A stretch of 64,000 bases of DNA, from assembly GCA_009760885.1 (NCBI GenBank), contig CM019716.1:14467702-14531701 (forward strand). The letters run 5' to 3'. Origin of the DNA: Achatina immaculata (taxonomy: Eukaryota; Mollusca; Gastropoda; Stylommatophora; Achatinidae). The notes under the pieces are model-generated. The model had not been told where the DNA came from. It made no database searches and saw nothing but the letters and a program-made list of their open reading frames with translations. A program made the position numbers and the translations under genes. The first letter of the stretch is position 1; each line of letters opens with the position of its first letter. Below are positions 12,152 through 27,100 of this stretch, one piece after another.

Positions 12152-15100
12152 GTGAGTAGATGTGCGCTTTGTGACCATTGTTATAGAACTGAGTATCATG
12201 ATGTTATTTTTACTTCTGTCATTTTTCAGCGACTTTGAAAATTTGAAGTCCTTGACTGCTGATGTCTTGATGAAGAACTTGTGATTTAGGCATTATACTG
12301 TAGTTTGGAAAAGAATAAGTGAGTTTCTTTGATCGTTGGAGTGGTAGCAGGAGGTACCAAAATTGATGCTAACTTACTTTCTCAGACTGAAGGTAATAGG
12401 TTCTATCTTAGCTTCTCAGACTGAAGGTAATAGGTTCTGCCTTAGCTTCTCAGACTGAAGGTAATAGGTTCTGCCTTAGCTTCTCAGACTGAAGGTAATA
12501 GGATCTGTCTTAGCTTCTCAGACTGAAGGTAATAGGATCTGTCTTAGCTTCTCAGACTGAAGGTAATAGGTTCTGCCTTAGCTTCTGAGACAGAAGGTAA
12601 TAGGTTCGGTCTTAGCTTTTCAAACTGAAAGTAAGAGATTCTGCCTTAGCTTTTCAGATTGATGGTAATAGGTTCTGCCGTAGCTTTTCAGACTGAAGGT
12701 AATAGATTCTGCCTGAGCCAACACTGGCACTTTCATTTATTGGCATTCTCACTGGTTCTGCAGGATACATACACCGTGCCAAAATTCTTCTTCCAAGGAG
12801 GAGGTTAGAGCATCAATATACTTGTCCTGAGAACAGTGATAATGTCATTCAAACCAGAACTGTGAGCTGGATGTTCTCAGCAGATGATTCTATGAAGATG
12901 TTGGAGCAGTATCATTTCATGTCAGGAGTGGATTACAGTGTCTACCATGAGGACCTGGAGAAGCTTGCTTTCTTGATGCACTCCACCACCATGACAAACA
13001 TGATGGCTCCTGCTCATTTAACCTGGCTGAACCTGTTACCAGGAGTAAAACATCCCCTTTATGTGGCTTAGTCTTGGCCAGCTCAGCTTTGCAGATCTTG
13101 ATAACCATACTCATACAGTGATTCTAGAACAGTCATGTCTGCTCCTGTGCCCTTTAACATTTGAACTGCTCAAAGGGCCTGCATTGATCCAGTACTCTGT
13201 TGGCCAGACAACACACAATAGCCTGTTTACCAAAAGTTTCACCTCGGAGGTGAGGTAGTTCTTGACAGAATTTCTGCAGACCCTGAGGAAATATCTTCTC
13301 CATGATATCTCCCACTTATCACATTTTTAGTGAAGATCTGTGCATGCTGTGTGAAATTCATGAACTTATATGACCATTTGTAGCTTTGCAAATATTAGCA
13401 TAATAAAGTTATGTATGTTATTTGTCAAAGCTGTGTGTGTTATTTGTCAAAGTTATGTATGTTATTTGTCAGTTACACATTTTTGTTCCTTTGAGAAGGA
13501 CCTTTTAAAAAGTTGACTTGCAAGATCTATATTGATGAGACAGCTTAGAATTGATCAGTTTCTATATGTTAAAAATAAAACAGATAACTTTATTTTGGAA
13601 ATTGTTTTCTTTCTTAGTAAGATTATTGAAAAATAAGAGCTTATTCTTGTCAATGTTTTTTACGTTACACATTTAGGAAAATAGTAAACCCACAAGTCAT
13701 GATGTATGATTTTACATGTTTCACTGGTTTCCACTGATTTTGTGATCTTGATTTCCCTGTAGTTTACTGTGGCCAGAAGCTTGTATTTTTCAAAGCTAGT
13801 TTTAGATCGGAAGATATCATTGACACTGACTGTCAGATGCAGCAGCTTCATTTTAAATACGGTATGTAAAGTCCAGTGATAGAACTACATTCACAGTGAT
13901 TTGCATATCATTCATTATTATAGGTGTTGTGTGGTCTTTCTTCTGTTTGCAGGCATGGAGCATCACTTACCATTCATGGCTGACTTTTGCATTCCTCCTA
14001 GCTGCATGCATACTGTGGATGCTGCCCAATTCACGTGGGTGGTGCCTGCGGACATCTCCATTTGTGCTGGCATATGCAGTGCTTCTGCTTTTGGCCCAGT
14101 ATGTCTTCTGCATGAACTTGGACAATGAGTTGCCAAAAATGGCAGGCACCTACAAGCTGGATGAGATTGGCTTGAAGAGATTTGTGGATCCTTGCCTGAA
14201 CTTGGCACTGCAGGTGAAGTTATAGCTGACCACTTTTTTTTTTTCATAGTGGTTTCAGATATGAACATTTTTCATGTGTAAAGTAGTGCAGTTGTGATTT
14301 ATATGTGTAGGCAAATTGTGAACTAGTGAGTTTGATTTCTGTAGAGGTAAAGCTGGAACACATGCAGCTATGATTTGTATGTAGAAATAAAGAAGAGAAT
14401 TACAAATCTGAGGAAATCACAGGAGCAAGATGTTTCCATGAGATGGGAATGAACTGTGAACCAGCTGTGGACTTTGTTATAAAAATGGATGCCTAACATT
14501 TGTGTACTGTTGTTGGGAACAGCAAACCACAGGTAGTCAAGAGCCTACCCTACATCATCACTTTGGTGACACTGCAGCCTTGTAAGTGAAGTAGTAGTCC
14601 ACATGGTGGTTATGTTAAGAAACCATTTTTGTTTAGATCTCCTTATTTGGAAGTTTGCAAGCCACAGCAGTGTAAGTAGGTAACCTTGTCATGCCTTGAA
14701 GGCATATAGGGGATATGGTGTTAGTGCCCATATTTTCCTTGACCTATCAGCACGCTTGAGGGTGGTGTGGTCAGCATCATGCCTGGCCGCCTTTTCTTCC
14801 CCTAGCTCCAGAAGTTGGGTACCCATTTCTACAGCTGGGTGAATGGGGGGGGGCCCACCTGGCTCTGGCTGGATTTGAACCCCTCACCTTTGCCATGAGA
14901 GACTACTGTACTAAGCACTTTGCCACCCAGACACCCAACTATAACATACCCTACATCATATCTGACTCCATCATGTTGTTCCACTGACACACCAAAAGTC
15001 AAGAAACACCTAGTTGACAGTTACAAAGAGTCTACAGCAATAGTTGGGCATGGTTTAACATTTGTTAAAATGTTTTAACATTTGGCACATATAGAACTGA

Positions 15101-18100
15101 GGTTTTAATTTGCCTTTTTTTTCTTATGCTGTTTGTTTTAGGCATTCTACACTCTGTTCCTTGTTCTGACCATGCGCCAGTTTTGGGGTGAACGTCATCT
15201 CTCTTCATCAAACACAGCAGACATCAAGATGCAGCCACGTGCAAAGAAGGAATCATTTCTGGACAAACTACGTAAGTATACAAGTCTCATTATGTCTGTG
15301 ATTTAACTAAACATTTTAAACCATCAGAAGACAATGGTGTAAATGATGTTTGTGGTTATGTCTTATGATTTGTGTGAAGTATTTACAAATTTTAATATTG
15401 TTGTCTGTACTTGAAAAAACGAATACTGGTAGTTGTGTTCAGATAAAGCATTCTGTCTTGCCATACGGTTTATTGATAAGAGTAGTTGATAAACACGATG
15501 ACCAATACAGGCACATTTTATAATGATATGAACATGTTTTCTTATGTTTTCACAAGGAAGATTCTTTCCAGTCTGAGTTTCTTGAAAGTTGTATAAGACA
15601 TCTTAAATCTTTATGAGGATGTGTTGCCGCTATTCATTTTTAAGCAGCTGTGTCTCTTATTTACAAGGAAATTAGTGCTTTAATTTGTTATCAGTGAAAA
15701 ATGTTATCTTTATTCTTTCTTTAATGTGATGTTTCCGTAACCATTTGTGAAGAGGGGCTGTCTCTGATCTCAGTAGGATTTTATTTGAGGTAATTACAAA
15801 GAGATGTTTTGGAAAGTGCTTGCGTTGGAGGTTCTGTGGGCAGCGGGACTAGCATAGAATGACTTGGAGGACAGGGCCAGACAGAAATGATTGGAAAACC
15901 TTAGCCTGTGGCTTATGCTTTGGAGGAGGAGCTTATGAGCTTTCATTGACTGTGTTAATGTCTGAAAATAAAACTAAACAGTAGTAGAGCTCAAGAGAAG
16001 TAGTTCAGTAGTTTGGAGAGCTTCATTCATGTGGCATAAAGAGAGTTGTAACATTGCTCTGTGCACAGTCATGCCAGCCCCACTGAAAATGGGTACCTAA
16101 TACATGTGTAATGGAACTAAAGTAAAGAGATGAGGGAGTTGAACTCTTGAAGAATATGGACTTTCACCAAGATGTAGCACTGAGAAAGTCCTTACAAAGA
16201 AAAAAGGAATATGTTCAGTAGAGAATTATGATAGGTTTTAATAAAATTTATATATAATTTATATATTTGTATATTTATGTGGCTTACAGCTGTCACATTT
16301 AAAAAAAAAGTTTAGCCAGTTTTATGAAAGATCAGAACATTTGCTGGAGGTGGCCATAGTTTTAGATAAATATTTACACAAAAGTGTCTTCAAATGTGGT
16401 AGAAGTTTGAAGAAATTCAGGTTATGTGATAGCTGGATTGAGAGGAGAGGGGGAGGATGGCATTTACATTTACTGAGATCTTTTATTTGAAATAAAATTA
16501 CTGTTTTTATGTGTCATCATTATTTCTCATGACACTTTTTTGTGTTGTATGTTGCACCAGCTTTATATGCTAAATACTGGGGAGTTTGGGTTCAGGTCAT
16601 CATCTTGATAGCTTCTTGTGCATTTGTTTCTTTTCCTGTGTGGTTTTCACTTTGTATATCTAATGGTGTTTTTTTTTTCTTTCATTGTGTATGTTTCAGT
16701 TTTATTTTGTCAGCAATTCATAGCTTGATATGCCTTCTTTTTTTTTTTTTTTTTTAGTTTCATCACATTTTATATAATATTTTATTTTAGATAATACTTG
16801 CAGTGTATTTATTTATGTGCATTCATGGTAAAAAAAAAAAAAAGATATTGGCTTGATAAACTTTGATTTTTATATATCTTAACCAGTGTTTCATACAGTT
16901 CAGCTAAGAAACTGAGCTTAGTGTAAAGGTTTGTTAATCTCTTGTTTAGTATGGCAAAAAGCATATTCTTTACAGATAATAGATTATGAGAAAATGAGAA
17001 TTTAATGAACTTGGATTTTGTCTTATCAGTGACTTGCTGACTCTGGGATGTTATTGCGGATTATCATATTTCAGAAACTGGGATGAAGAAGCATGGATTT
17101 CTCTGCCTTAGTTAACTTTTGACAGAGATATGTTGACCAAAAATTTGTGAAAGCAAATCTCAGAATCATGGGTCTGGGTTTTGTTTGTCAGATAAGCTGT
17201 AGCACAATATATGTATTCATTTCAGAGTAATACCAGTCGAGAAATTCAGTCAAAAGTTTAGGAAGCATGCCTATCAAGTGATAAACTGCAGTATTTTCTC
17301 CTTTTTGGAAAAACCAAAGGTCTTCAGCATTAATTATGTTTGATCTTATCAGATCATCATCTTTATCTGCACAAGCCAATAATTATTTTATCTTTCATGA
17401 AAAGATCTGCAGTACTTTATAGTAGTGGCCTAGTTTAGTGGCTGGGGAAAAAGGCAGAACCAAGCTTTTATCTTGTGACAAGAAACAGCAGCCATGCTTG
17501 TGGTATTCTTACAGGAATAATTTGGTGTCAAGTGGTGAAGTTGTTAGTGCAGCAGTCTCTCATGGCAAACCTTGTTAGTTTGAACCTGGCTAGTGGCGCC
17601 CCTGTCAACCAGCTGTAGAAATGAATACCTGGCTTCTTTTTGGAGCTGGGGAGGTAAAGGAGGCCAGGCATGATGCACACCACATCACTCTCTTGTGTGC
17701 CTACAGGTCAGGGAAAATTAGGGCTCTAACATCATATCTTCTAAGTGGCCCTTGGCATAACAGGGTTACCTTTACAGGAATAAATATCATCATCAGCTTG
17801 GCCCCACCACCTACAGCTGTATATTAGTAAGGTTCTTGTATTGATTATTTTGCTTATGTATTCCTTACTGTTGTCAAAAGACCTTGCCTTTGTGGGGAAA
17901 GGTAGAATATATCTCTGATCTGAGAAGTTGGTTGTTTTGTCATAGAGAATTTCCTACATGCTATATTACACTGAGGTACCAGGAAATACAGGGTGTTTCA
18001 TAAAGATATATAATTATGAACACTTGAGGTGAAGGAAATGTACACTTTTAAAAATTTGAAATGTAACTCTACAAATTCAAATTTCCACATGTTCATATGA

Positions 18101-21100
18101 AGATTTAATTTACCATTTAAATAAATTTTTAGTGGTGATCAATTCTTTTAGAATCACCCTGTATATTTCTGAATTATTATTGTCTCCTTTATGATGGATT
18201 TTTAACTGTTTGAGTAAATAATTTATAATAATCTTGGGGATTATGAAAAATGTATGCTCTTGTCTATGAAATACTAACTGCTTTAGTTACTGATTTTCTT
18301 GTCAACAGTCCCAGCAGATGTCCACTTTGAAGGTAAAGCGAACTGGCCACCCACTAGCATAGCTCATGCTCTAACTAATCTTTGGTTTATTTGACAGATA
18401 ACTCACCATGGACTAGGACTAGCTATAACAAATTAATTTTTCTTAATATTTGTAAAAAAAAAAAAATGCAGTTTTTCCTAAGCTCATTTTTATTACCTTT
18501 GAAGCTTCTTTCTTCACTTTTCATTTTGAAAAAGGAGAAAAAAAATAATCACATCCATTTCAGTAGTGCATTACCAATAATTAGTGGTTTCAGTTGTGAT
18601 AAATTATCATGGAAAGTTGTACTGTGTTCTTAGAATACTGTTGTAAAGAAGAAGATTTAAAATAAGAAACAGTATAGAAGATCTGAAAAATAGTACACAT
18701 GGAGGTAGAAACAAACACTAGATCATCCACTTCGTAAGCACAGTTGCAGGTATTCTGTCCTATCCTGATAGACTTGAAGACAGGGAAAGAGGAAGGGGTG
18801 TGATTTATATCTTCAGGCTGATATTATGATTTCACCAGCATGTCATCATGACTCTGGCAATCTTTTTGATTTCATATCAACCGAAGTAGGAAAACTATAC
18901 TTTCATCACTGTAGTGAAGTGTAGTAATAGGAAAAAATGTGTATATTTTCTAAAACCCAGAGTTAGAGCACATCACTGATTGTTCTATACCAAAGCGACT
19001 TGAGAAGAATGTCAGTTTTGTTTCAAGACCTCCTAGTAACAGATAACTCTTTGAACAGTTTATGCTGCGGTGAAGGTCTTTTGCAATAAAGGATTCGGTT
19101 TATGGTGGTAGAGAGCTGTGGTGACTTTATTTACTAGAAAATGGTTTTCTTATCAGGCTCCGCTTCAGTGGTCAGGCTGTGTGCCAGAACAGAAACAACT
19201 AAGTGGGCTACATAAAGTGCCTCACCTCCCCCTCCCCCTCTTTACCTAGAGAAGAGAATGAACAAACAAATTTTGTTTTCAAAAGATGAAGATTTGAACA
19301 CAAGGACATTTGGAAGTATGCCATTTCAGTGTGGATGGGAAGTGGTTGGTGGTGGGGGGGGGGAAGACTACATTTCTAGAGGCCACAGCTAAATAAGTAT
19401 TTTTCTGTAGGAACAGGTTGGGAGCCACAGAGAAAGTTTTAATTCACTAAGAGGAGTCACACAGGCAGAGAAAATGTGAGAAATGTCGTCCTTTATCTCA
19501 GGGGGTGGGGATGGGGGGAACTGCTTTAAGTGGAATTTTCTAAAAAAAAATATTGGACATGTCAGATTCATGCTAGAACTAGTACAGTGAAAAATTCATA
19601 TATGGCAAAAACTGAAATATCCACCTGAAAGTGTCAGATCTGTTTTTATTCGTCATCTGAAAAATAAGAACATTGAAGCATTTATGGCACGTGGAAGAAT
19701 AATGAATAAATAAACTACAATGAGAAGGAGAGAAGTTTTTGAAAAAGTTCAGTAGAAAGGTATGGGAGAATGTCAACAACATATTAAATTGGAAACATGT
19801 AGAATCAAAGTCATATAAGGACATGACCACTTCTGTTATGACACATGAAAAAGTTATGAAGTGTGGCCTAAGTGAGTGGTATTTTCTGTCAGAATTTGAA
19901 TTGTTTCTGAATTTTAAAAAAACTACTTATAATGGCCTGGTGATTTAAACAGAAAATAGCACCCTTTTTTAAAATTCACCCCCAGAAAGAAATGAAAATC
20001 CTGCTTCAGTTAGAAAGCCTGCTAATGAAAATCTTGACCCATGATGCTCATCTGTTAAAGTCTTAATTCAGGAAGCTTGTCCATTAAAGACTTGGCTTAT
20101 CTGTGAGAATCCAGCTTCTGTAGGGAAGTGCCATGAACAGAAATCCTCATTCAGCCAGAAAGTACATTTACAAATTTGTCATTGCTGTGTTTAAATAAGG
20201 ACAGATGATTGAGACAAACCATAAACTTGACCCCATAAGAGCATTAAGGACAGAGCAAGATCCAGAAACACACAAAGGCAAACTTTCAGTTGGACCACTT
20301 TACTGCAGGAAAACTAGCTGAGCCCAAAAATTGGTCAGATAAAGATTTATAACTGTCTTAAACACAACAGAACTTAATGAGGACTGATAATGATGTGGTT
20401 TTACATAATGCCAACAAAGTGGGTTCTCAGGATTTGTGCTTTATCAGTGAGTGAGTTTTCTAAAGTAATTCATAAACTGTGACATCTCCATTATCACCAT
20501 TAGCATTATTTACAGTATATTGAAAATTTTCAAATAGTGTAAAATATTCACTGGTCCATCTTAAATTTGTGCCACAGTACAATTGGTTTAATCCACTAGG
20601 AGTGAATTGCAGTTTCATATAATGCTAACCTCTACCCCATGACTGTTGTTGCATTTTGTTTCTGTGAAAGGCATGTATGCATACTAGATTCAGAGTAGAC
20701 CATAACATGAGTTGAAACTGATTTTGAAGTGATTTTCTTCTCCTGTAAAACAGATTCAAGTTTTTTCAAGGTTTTGAAGATGTATCAAACAGTGAGAAAA
20801 ACAGAGAAAGTAGCAGTGAGGTTTAAAGATGTTAAAAGATATTCTTAAATCAGTAGAGACAGTTTCAAACACTTCCAGGTCAGGCAGACTGCCTTCAGTA
20901 ATTTGCTTGTTGGAGTCCCTGATAATTTTGCTTCTTTGTTCAGGTCAGCATGGCTGTTTTGAAACTAAATTTGTAGAAACAATTGTCATGGATAATCATC
21001 CTTAAGTAAATTCTCAGTTCTTTGTTTCATTCTTCTCATGCGTTAAGACCATTGCTAAGAAGCATCTTTCAGTTCCAAGAAGTCTGTTAAATGAGATATC

Positions 21101-24100
21101 CGTTTCTGAAGCTTCTATAAGATTTCATTTGGTTTTAAATGGATAAGGGTGGGGCAAAGATAGTCATGTTTATTTCTTGTAGACTGTGTGAAAACATTTG
21201 TTTAATGTGGGCTTCATGAACTATTCTTCTTGGACATACATATCTGTTTTGGAAACTTAGAGATATAATTATCCATATGTTTAGTATGATATAAAGAATT
21301 ATGAGGGTCTAGTGGGTTACAGACTTTCCTGTTGGTTTTAGTATTTGAGCTTATGAGGGCAGAAATCTTATGTTTGGTTGAGCATACAAACCTTCATGTG
21401 TGAGTGTCATGGGGGCACACTTGAGCATAATGTACAGATCCCATATGTTTATGTAGATATACAGGTCTCCATATGGAGAGCTTGCTAGTAGACAGACCTT
21501 CATTTATTGCACAAGATGTACAGAAGTTCCATTTCTAACCTACAGTAGATAATGCTTATATTGGTGGATCTTGATGGTAATTTGTTGAGAAGTTAGCTTG
21601 ACACATGAACATAATTATAGCAGCATACATCTTCGTGGCAGTTTGGTATGGTCTGCATACTTTTGTCATGGCGTAACAGATTATTCTGAGTTCAGAGACC
21701 TTACTGTTTAAAAAAAGAATCAGTTCTGTATGTACTTGGTCTTGATCTTTTGCAATTTAGCATACATTCTTGTCTTGTCTCCTCCCTCATCTACTTTTGA
21801 GCGTTGAAGGGACAAATAAACATCGTGACAGGACTTGGCAATTTACTGCATATAATGAGATATTTAATGGTTCTGTCATTTTCCCTTGTCCATTTCTTTC
21901 ATGGGCGGCCATTTCCTCTGTTAACGGTTTAACATACATCTTTCACAATAAATCTCCATTTGTCCATTATGTCTTGTTTTGGGCATATGTTTTTTTCCAA
22001 ATTGTGACATATGAATATGTCTCCCTCATGTTTTTGTAAAATATATCCTATACTGAAATCATTAAGTGTCACCCTTTAATTTCCGAGCAAAAGTTTGACA
22101 GCTGTTATGCTGCAGTAATTTATGTACATTGTGGTTTCTGTTTACAAGATCTTTGCTTGACATTCTGTGTGACTTTATTTCCCCCTTCCTGTATTAACAC
22201 TTCATTGCCCACTCTCCACAAGTGCCAAACTGTTTTATTTTAACCCAGCATTTCCCGTTAATGTTCCAAATAAGAATTATTCCAAAGATTATCCCAAAGA
22301 AAAGAATATGTTATCCTTATTCCGTTTTTGTCTTTCGTAAGACTTGTGTACTATATGCAGCATTTTATCTCCTTTTCATTTACAGTTTAGTTTTTTTTCC
22401 TCTTCAAGTTGAAAATAGACAAGAATAATAAAGTTACAAGAAGTTGAATACCATATTTCCTTGAATAAATGCCCCTAGCATTTATTCACAAAATTATCAT
22501 AATAATTCACTGTTTATTAGAGGCTGGTGTCTATTTAAGGCAGGCGTTTATTCACAAAATGCCAGTTATGGTTCTGCAGCATCAATTTTAGCCTGTACCA
22601 TATGTTTTTCCATAGTTAGGCAGAGACAGTGTACTGACCTGGCATTTGTTCCAGACCAGGCGTTTATTTGAGGCATGCATTTATTCAAAACATGACTCTG
22701 TACCCACCCGGTATTTAAAAGAGGCAGACAGTTATTTCACACCCAGCATTTAATCGAGGAAATACAGTATTTACAAAAGAGAAGCTTTCATTTTAATCCA
22801 TCTAAACAACTAGAGTAGTTTTAAAATTTTGCTAATGTTTTTATTTGTGCCTTTTTTTATGTTTAAATTTGCTTTACTGGAAGAAGAGTAATGGAAAAAA
22901 TGTGAAATTTTGCCAAATTTGTTTTCTGTTTAAAATCAACATTAATTTGGTCAGTAATGAGACAGATCTCATTTCTCAGCATTGAAGGATCACAGAGATC
23001 AAATTTATGTTTAATCTTTTACGATTAGTTTCTGTCATGCTCTTCTGCTCACATACATAATACTTTACATAGCAAAGAAAGATCTGCAGGTCAAAAGTAA
23101 TCATTCTTTCAGTTTGTAGTACATACACTTTGCACTCATTATTTTGTAGTATTTACCTTCTCATTTTAACAAGCTATATTTCATAGTAATAGTGTGGTGA
23201 ATCAACAGTGACACATATTGGCATTTAGATACTTTCTTTAAATAAAATCACTTTTGATCTTTTTTGCAATTTTGCAATTTTTCCTTTTTTGTTAATTTTA
23301 CAAATGTAAACGAAGTGTTAGTATTCCATTTCAACAGCTGGCATTCTTTACTGTCTCCGTTTCTGTATTAAGAGACAAATTGACTTTGAAATTAGTTCAA
23401 AATTTCAAATTAGTATCCACAGTGCAATGTTTCTGACATGTTATAAGATGTTCCACAAACTTCACATGAAGTACCAAATCAGCCTTGTCTGGGAATGTCT
23501 AAAATTAAAAAATCTGCTTGATGGTTGCTTATCTTCTCACACAATTTCATGCGACACATACTTCAGAAATAAAAATGTCACATATGTTTTATTCCTTCAT
23601 ACCAGCAGGAGTTCATCAGTTATTTCAGTATTATTCCTCTCTTATTCGCTAGTTTAACAGTTATTTCAGTATTATTTCTGTCATCTCCATCACACCAGCA
23701 GTTATTTCATTAGAACTCTTGTAATCTCCATCATACCAGCAGTTATTTCAGATGAACTCTGTCATCTCCATCATACCAGCAGTTATTTCATTAGAGTTCT
23801 TGTCATCTCCATCACACCAGCAGAATTCTTGTCATCTCCATCACATTAGCAGTTATTTCATTAGAACTCTTGTCATCTCCATCACACCAGCAGTTATTTC
23901 ATTAGAGCTCTTGTCATCTCCATCACACCAGCAGTTATTTCATTAGAGCTCTTGTCATCTCCATCACATACATGATTTCATTCTTTAAAGGATTTCTAAC
24001 ATGCTCATCTTTGGCTTCACAGTTGATATTTTCAGTAAGTATATTGAGATTTGGTAAAACTTTCCCTGTAATAAAAGAAACAAAAGAGAAAACTCTAGGT

Positions 24101-27100
24101 AATACTTTAGAGCAAGGCGTTTCAAGTTTTTTTTTTCCTTCCATATTCTCCTAATGTTTAATTTTACTTTTTCAGTAAACACAAAAATAAATTTGTTGCC
24201 ACTTTCCTCTGTGCTTCTGTACAAATCAGAGTAGAGATAGTCTGAGGTGTATGGTATAATTTTACAAGAAAGATAGAAAAGAAGTAAAAATGAGAAGGAA
24301 TGGCAAAAAATGAAATGTTATGTACATGTGGAAATATAAAACAAACGGTAACAGATCAGTATTTCAGTGATATTCCTTTATCAGGAAAGATGAAAATGAA
24401 ACAACAAATAAACATAAAGTTAGCACTTACCTGACTGAGGTTCTCTTGGTTAGGATGTCAAACAAATACTCCTAATACAAGTTAGTATAAACAGTGCATT
24501 GTATTTTCATATAATTTTAACAGTTGAAGCTTGTGGTAAGCATTCATACTTCATGATGATTTGTGAGGATTATTCTCTTGTGAAGGTTGTTTCTTTGTAG
24601 ATGAACTGATTATAACAGGACTTATGGTGAATTATGTCTAAATATTGTTTTAGACAGTGAAGCTCCTAAATGATTTGTGGTCTTCTGTGGTACACTTCTA
24701 CATTTTGAATCGGATTACTTTTTTTAAATAGTCTTTCGGAACATTATGCCAAATAACCAGCACGTAGTATGATTTGGCACATGCTGATGATGATAAAATT
24801 TTTGTCTAATTTGGCTCATCAAAGTAAATTATGTCAAGCCAGACGTTTCCATTCTTAAATTTAATTTCAAATTTAATCTTTTTACCATGTCCTCTTTCTC
24901 TTTCTTTTTCTAGCATCAGTAACATCTTTTTCTCTTGTATGTTAACTGAGCCTTGCTCATCTATTTCTTGGCCATTAGGTCATCTTAGATACAATGTCTG
25001 GATCATATTTGTCTTTTGAGGTCAAACAGTAATTCTTTTTTATTGTGTAGGTTAGATGTCTAGTTTTGTTTTTTTTTCATATTTTTTTAGTGCACATTCT
25101 TTTATTATAGAAAGGGAGTCTGACATACTGTATGGTGTGTTTTTTCATACGTGTGAATAAACATAGCAGATTTTTACACATTGTGTATGTGTATATGGTG
25201 ACACTGGGTAAGTTTTATAAATAAAATTAATTGCGTGCATGTGTGCGTGAACACACACACACACACAAAATTACAGTGGCTTTTGGATCTTTGTTATAGT
25301 GCCTGCAACCAGTGAACATGTTTCTCTAGTCCTATGTTATTGTGTCCTCAAGATGTTCTCATATTTATGACTCTTATTATTTTTTGTGTGCGTGCTATTA
25401 CAGGCAAGGTACTGAGCCTAACAGAATGTTGATACATACCTTTAAATAATTTGGCTTTGAGTTTCAACAGCCATTAAATATTGTGTTTTTTTGGTTGTGT
25501 TCCTAGATTTTAAAGAAAATTTGATTATGTATGTATATTACAATTACTTAGTTCATGCATGGACCATGTTGGCAGTTAGTAGATATTTTGGATAAACAGA
25601 AGATGTAACAAGGCTCCAGCTGCTAATTAAAAATCTTTAAATGAATCAAAATTTAAACTTTCCTTCAGCATACAAAGAATTGCTTGATTTCGGAAATAAA
25701 ATATTATGCAGTGTAAGATACAACTTTCCCCAACCCAGCGTGTCACAGGTGGCAGATGGTGAAAGTCCTCCAGATATGGAGGATCTTTGTGAGTAAGGAT
25801 TTACCCAAATAAGCAGGCATGGACCAACTGGCGGTAGACCAGAGAGCGAGGTAGGGTCTACCTTCAGGTGCTCAGTGAAGGGAATACCAGGCGAGTAAGA
25901 GGCACCTTAAAACCTCTTGCTCCCGCTGCCTTGCGGGTAGGATAGGGAGTCCAGAGGGTAGCAGAAAGTCTGTACACAAACTGACAAAAGGCAATGGGAA
26001 ACCACTGTTGTAGCTCCCAAGAACAATTATGCTTATTCAGAGTAATAGATTTGTCATGAACAACGTTAATGGATGTTCCTCTGGAACAGCCTCGTCCAGT
26101 AGGGCAGCTCACGAGCCACAGGTGAGGCCAGATCATCATCAACCTACTGGTGGCAAAACTAACAAGTTCAAAATAGCAACATGGAATGTTAGAACTTTAT
26201 TCCAGGCTGGAAAATTAGAAAATGTAAAGAGGGAAATGGAAAGGATGAAGATCAACATATTAGGAATGAGTGAAGTTAGATGGACAGGTGCAGGGAAGAT
26301 AAACTCTGATAAATATACAATAATAGTGAGAAACATGAATGAGGAGTAGGAATAATATTTGACAAACAAACAGCAAGGACAATTGTAGGATATTTGAACA
26401 TCTCGGGCCAAGTCCTGATAGCCCACCTGAAAAGACGACCAGTAAACATAAATATTATACACGTGTACACTCCAATATCTGAAAGCTCTGAAGAAGATGT
26501 ACAGCTATTTTATAATGACATAGAAACAGTCCTAAAGCACACAAAGTCATGAAGTTACTATAGTCATGGGAGATTTTAATGCCAAAGTTGGTAAAGGAAG
26601 AACTTCAGACATTGTTGGTGACTATGGACTGGGGGAGAGGAATGACAGAGGTTATAAATTAATTGAATGGGCAAGAATACACAGCATGGTTGTAGGAAAC
26701 ACCTGGTTTAAACAACATCCTCGAAGACTGGCAACATGGTGCAGCCCAGAAAAAAAGACTTTTAACCAGATAGACTTCATATTAATCAACAAAACGATTC
26801 AGGAATGCATTACTGACAACAAAAACTATGCCAGGAGCCGACTGCAATAGTGACCATGAGCCATTCTGTGGAAAAATTAGAATAAAGCTAAAGAAAGCAT
26901 GCAGAAAAGTGAGAAACATCAAACTGAATACAGAACTCATTAAAAATGACCAAGAACTGCAAGAACATTACAAAGTTATTATAACAAATAGATACAATGC
27001 AATAGCAAAGATAAATAGTATAGATGAACAATGGACAATGTTAAGAGATCCTATCCACCAAAGTGTTAAGGAGATAATACCACTGAAAAAAGAAGCCCCT

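Larger units (their letters stand above)
18333..25714 (+). other. Intron between candidate exons 4 and 5, left part
   Basis: Apart from the listed fold-back element and tandem array I see no gene or recognisable transposon. It is AT-rich with scattered homopolymer runs and a short (CA)n at 25253-25266. Confidence 0.5.

Noticed and set aside
12862..13071. 69-codon frame in a GC-richer stretch as an additional Piezo exon
   Set aside because: Exons 1 and 2 join in phase exactly within the conserved IAMM-AWSITYHSW string, leaving no room for an exon between them.
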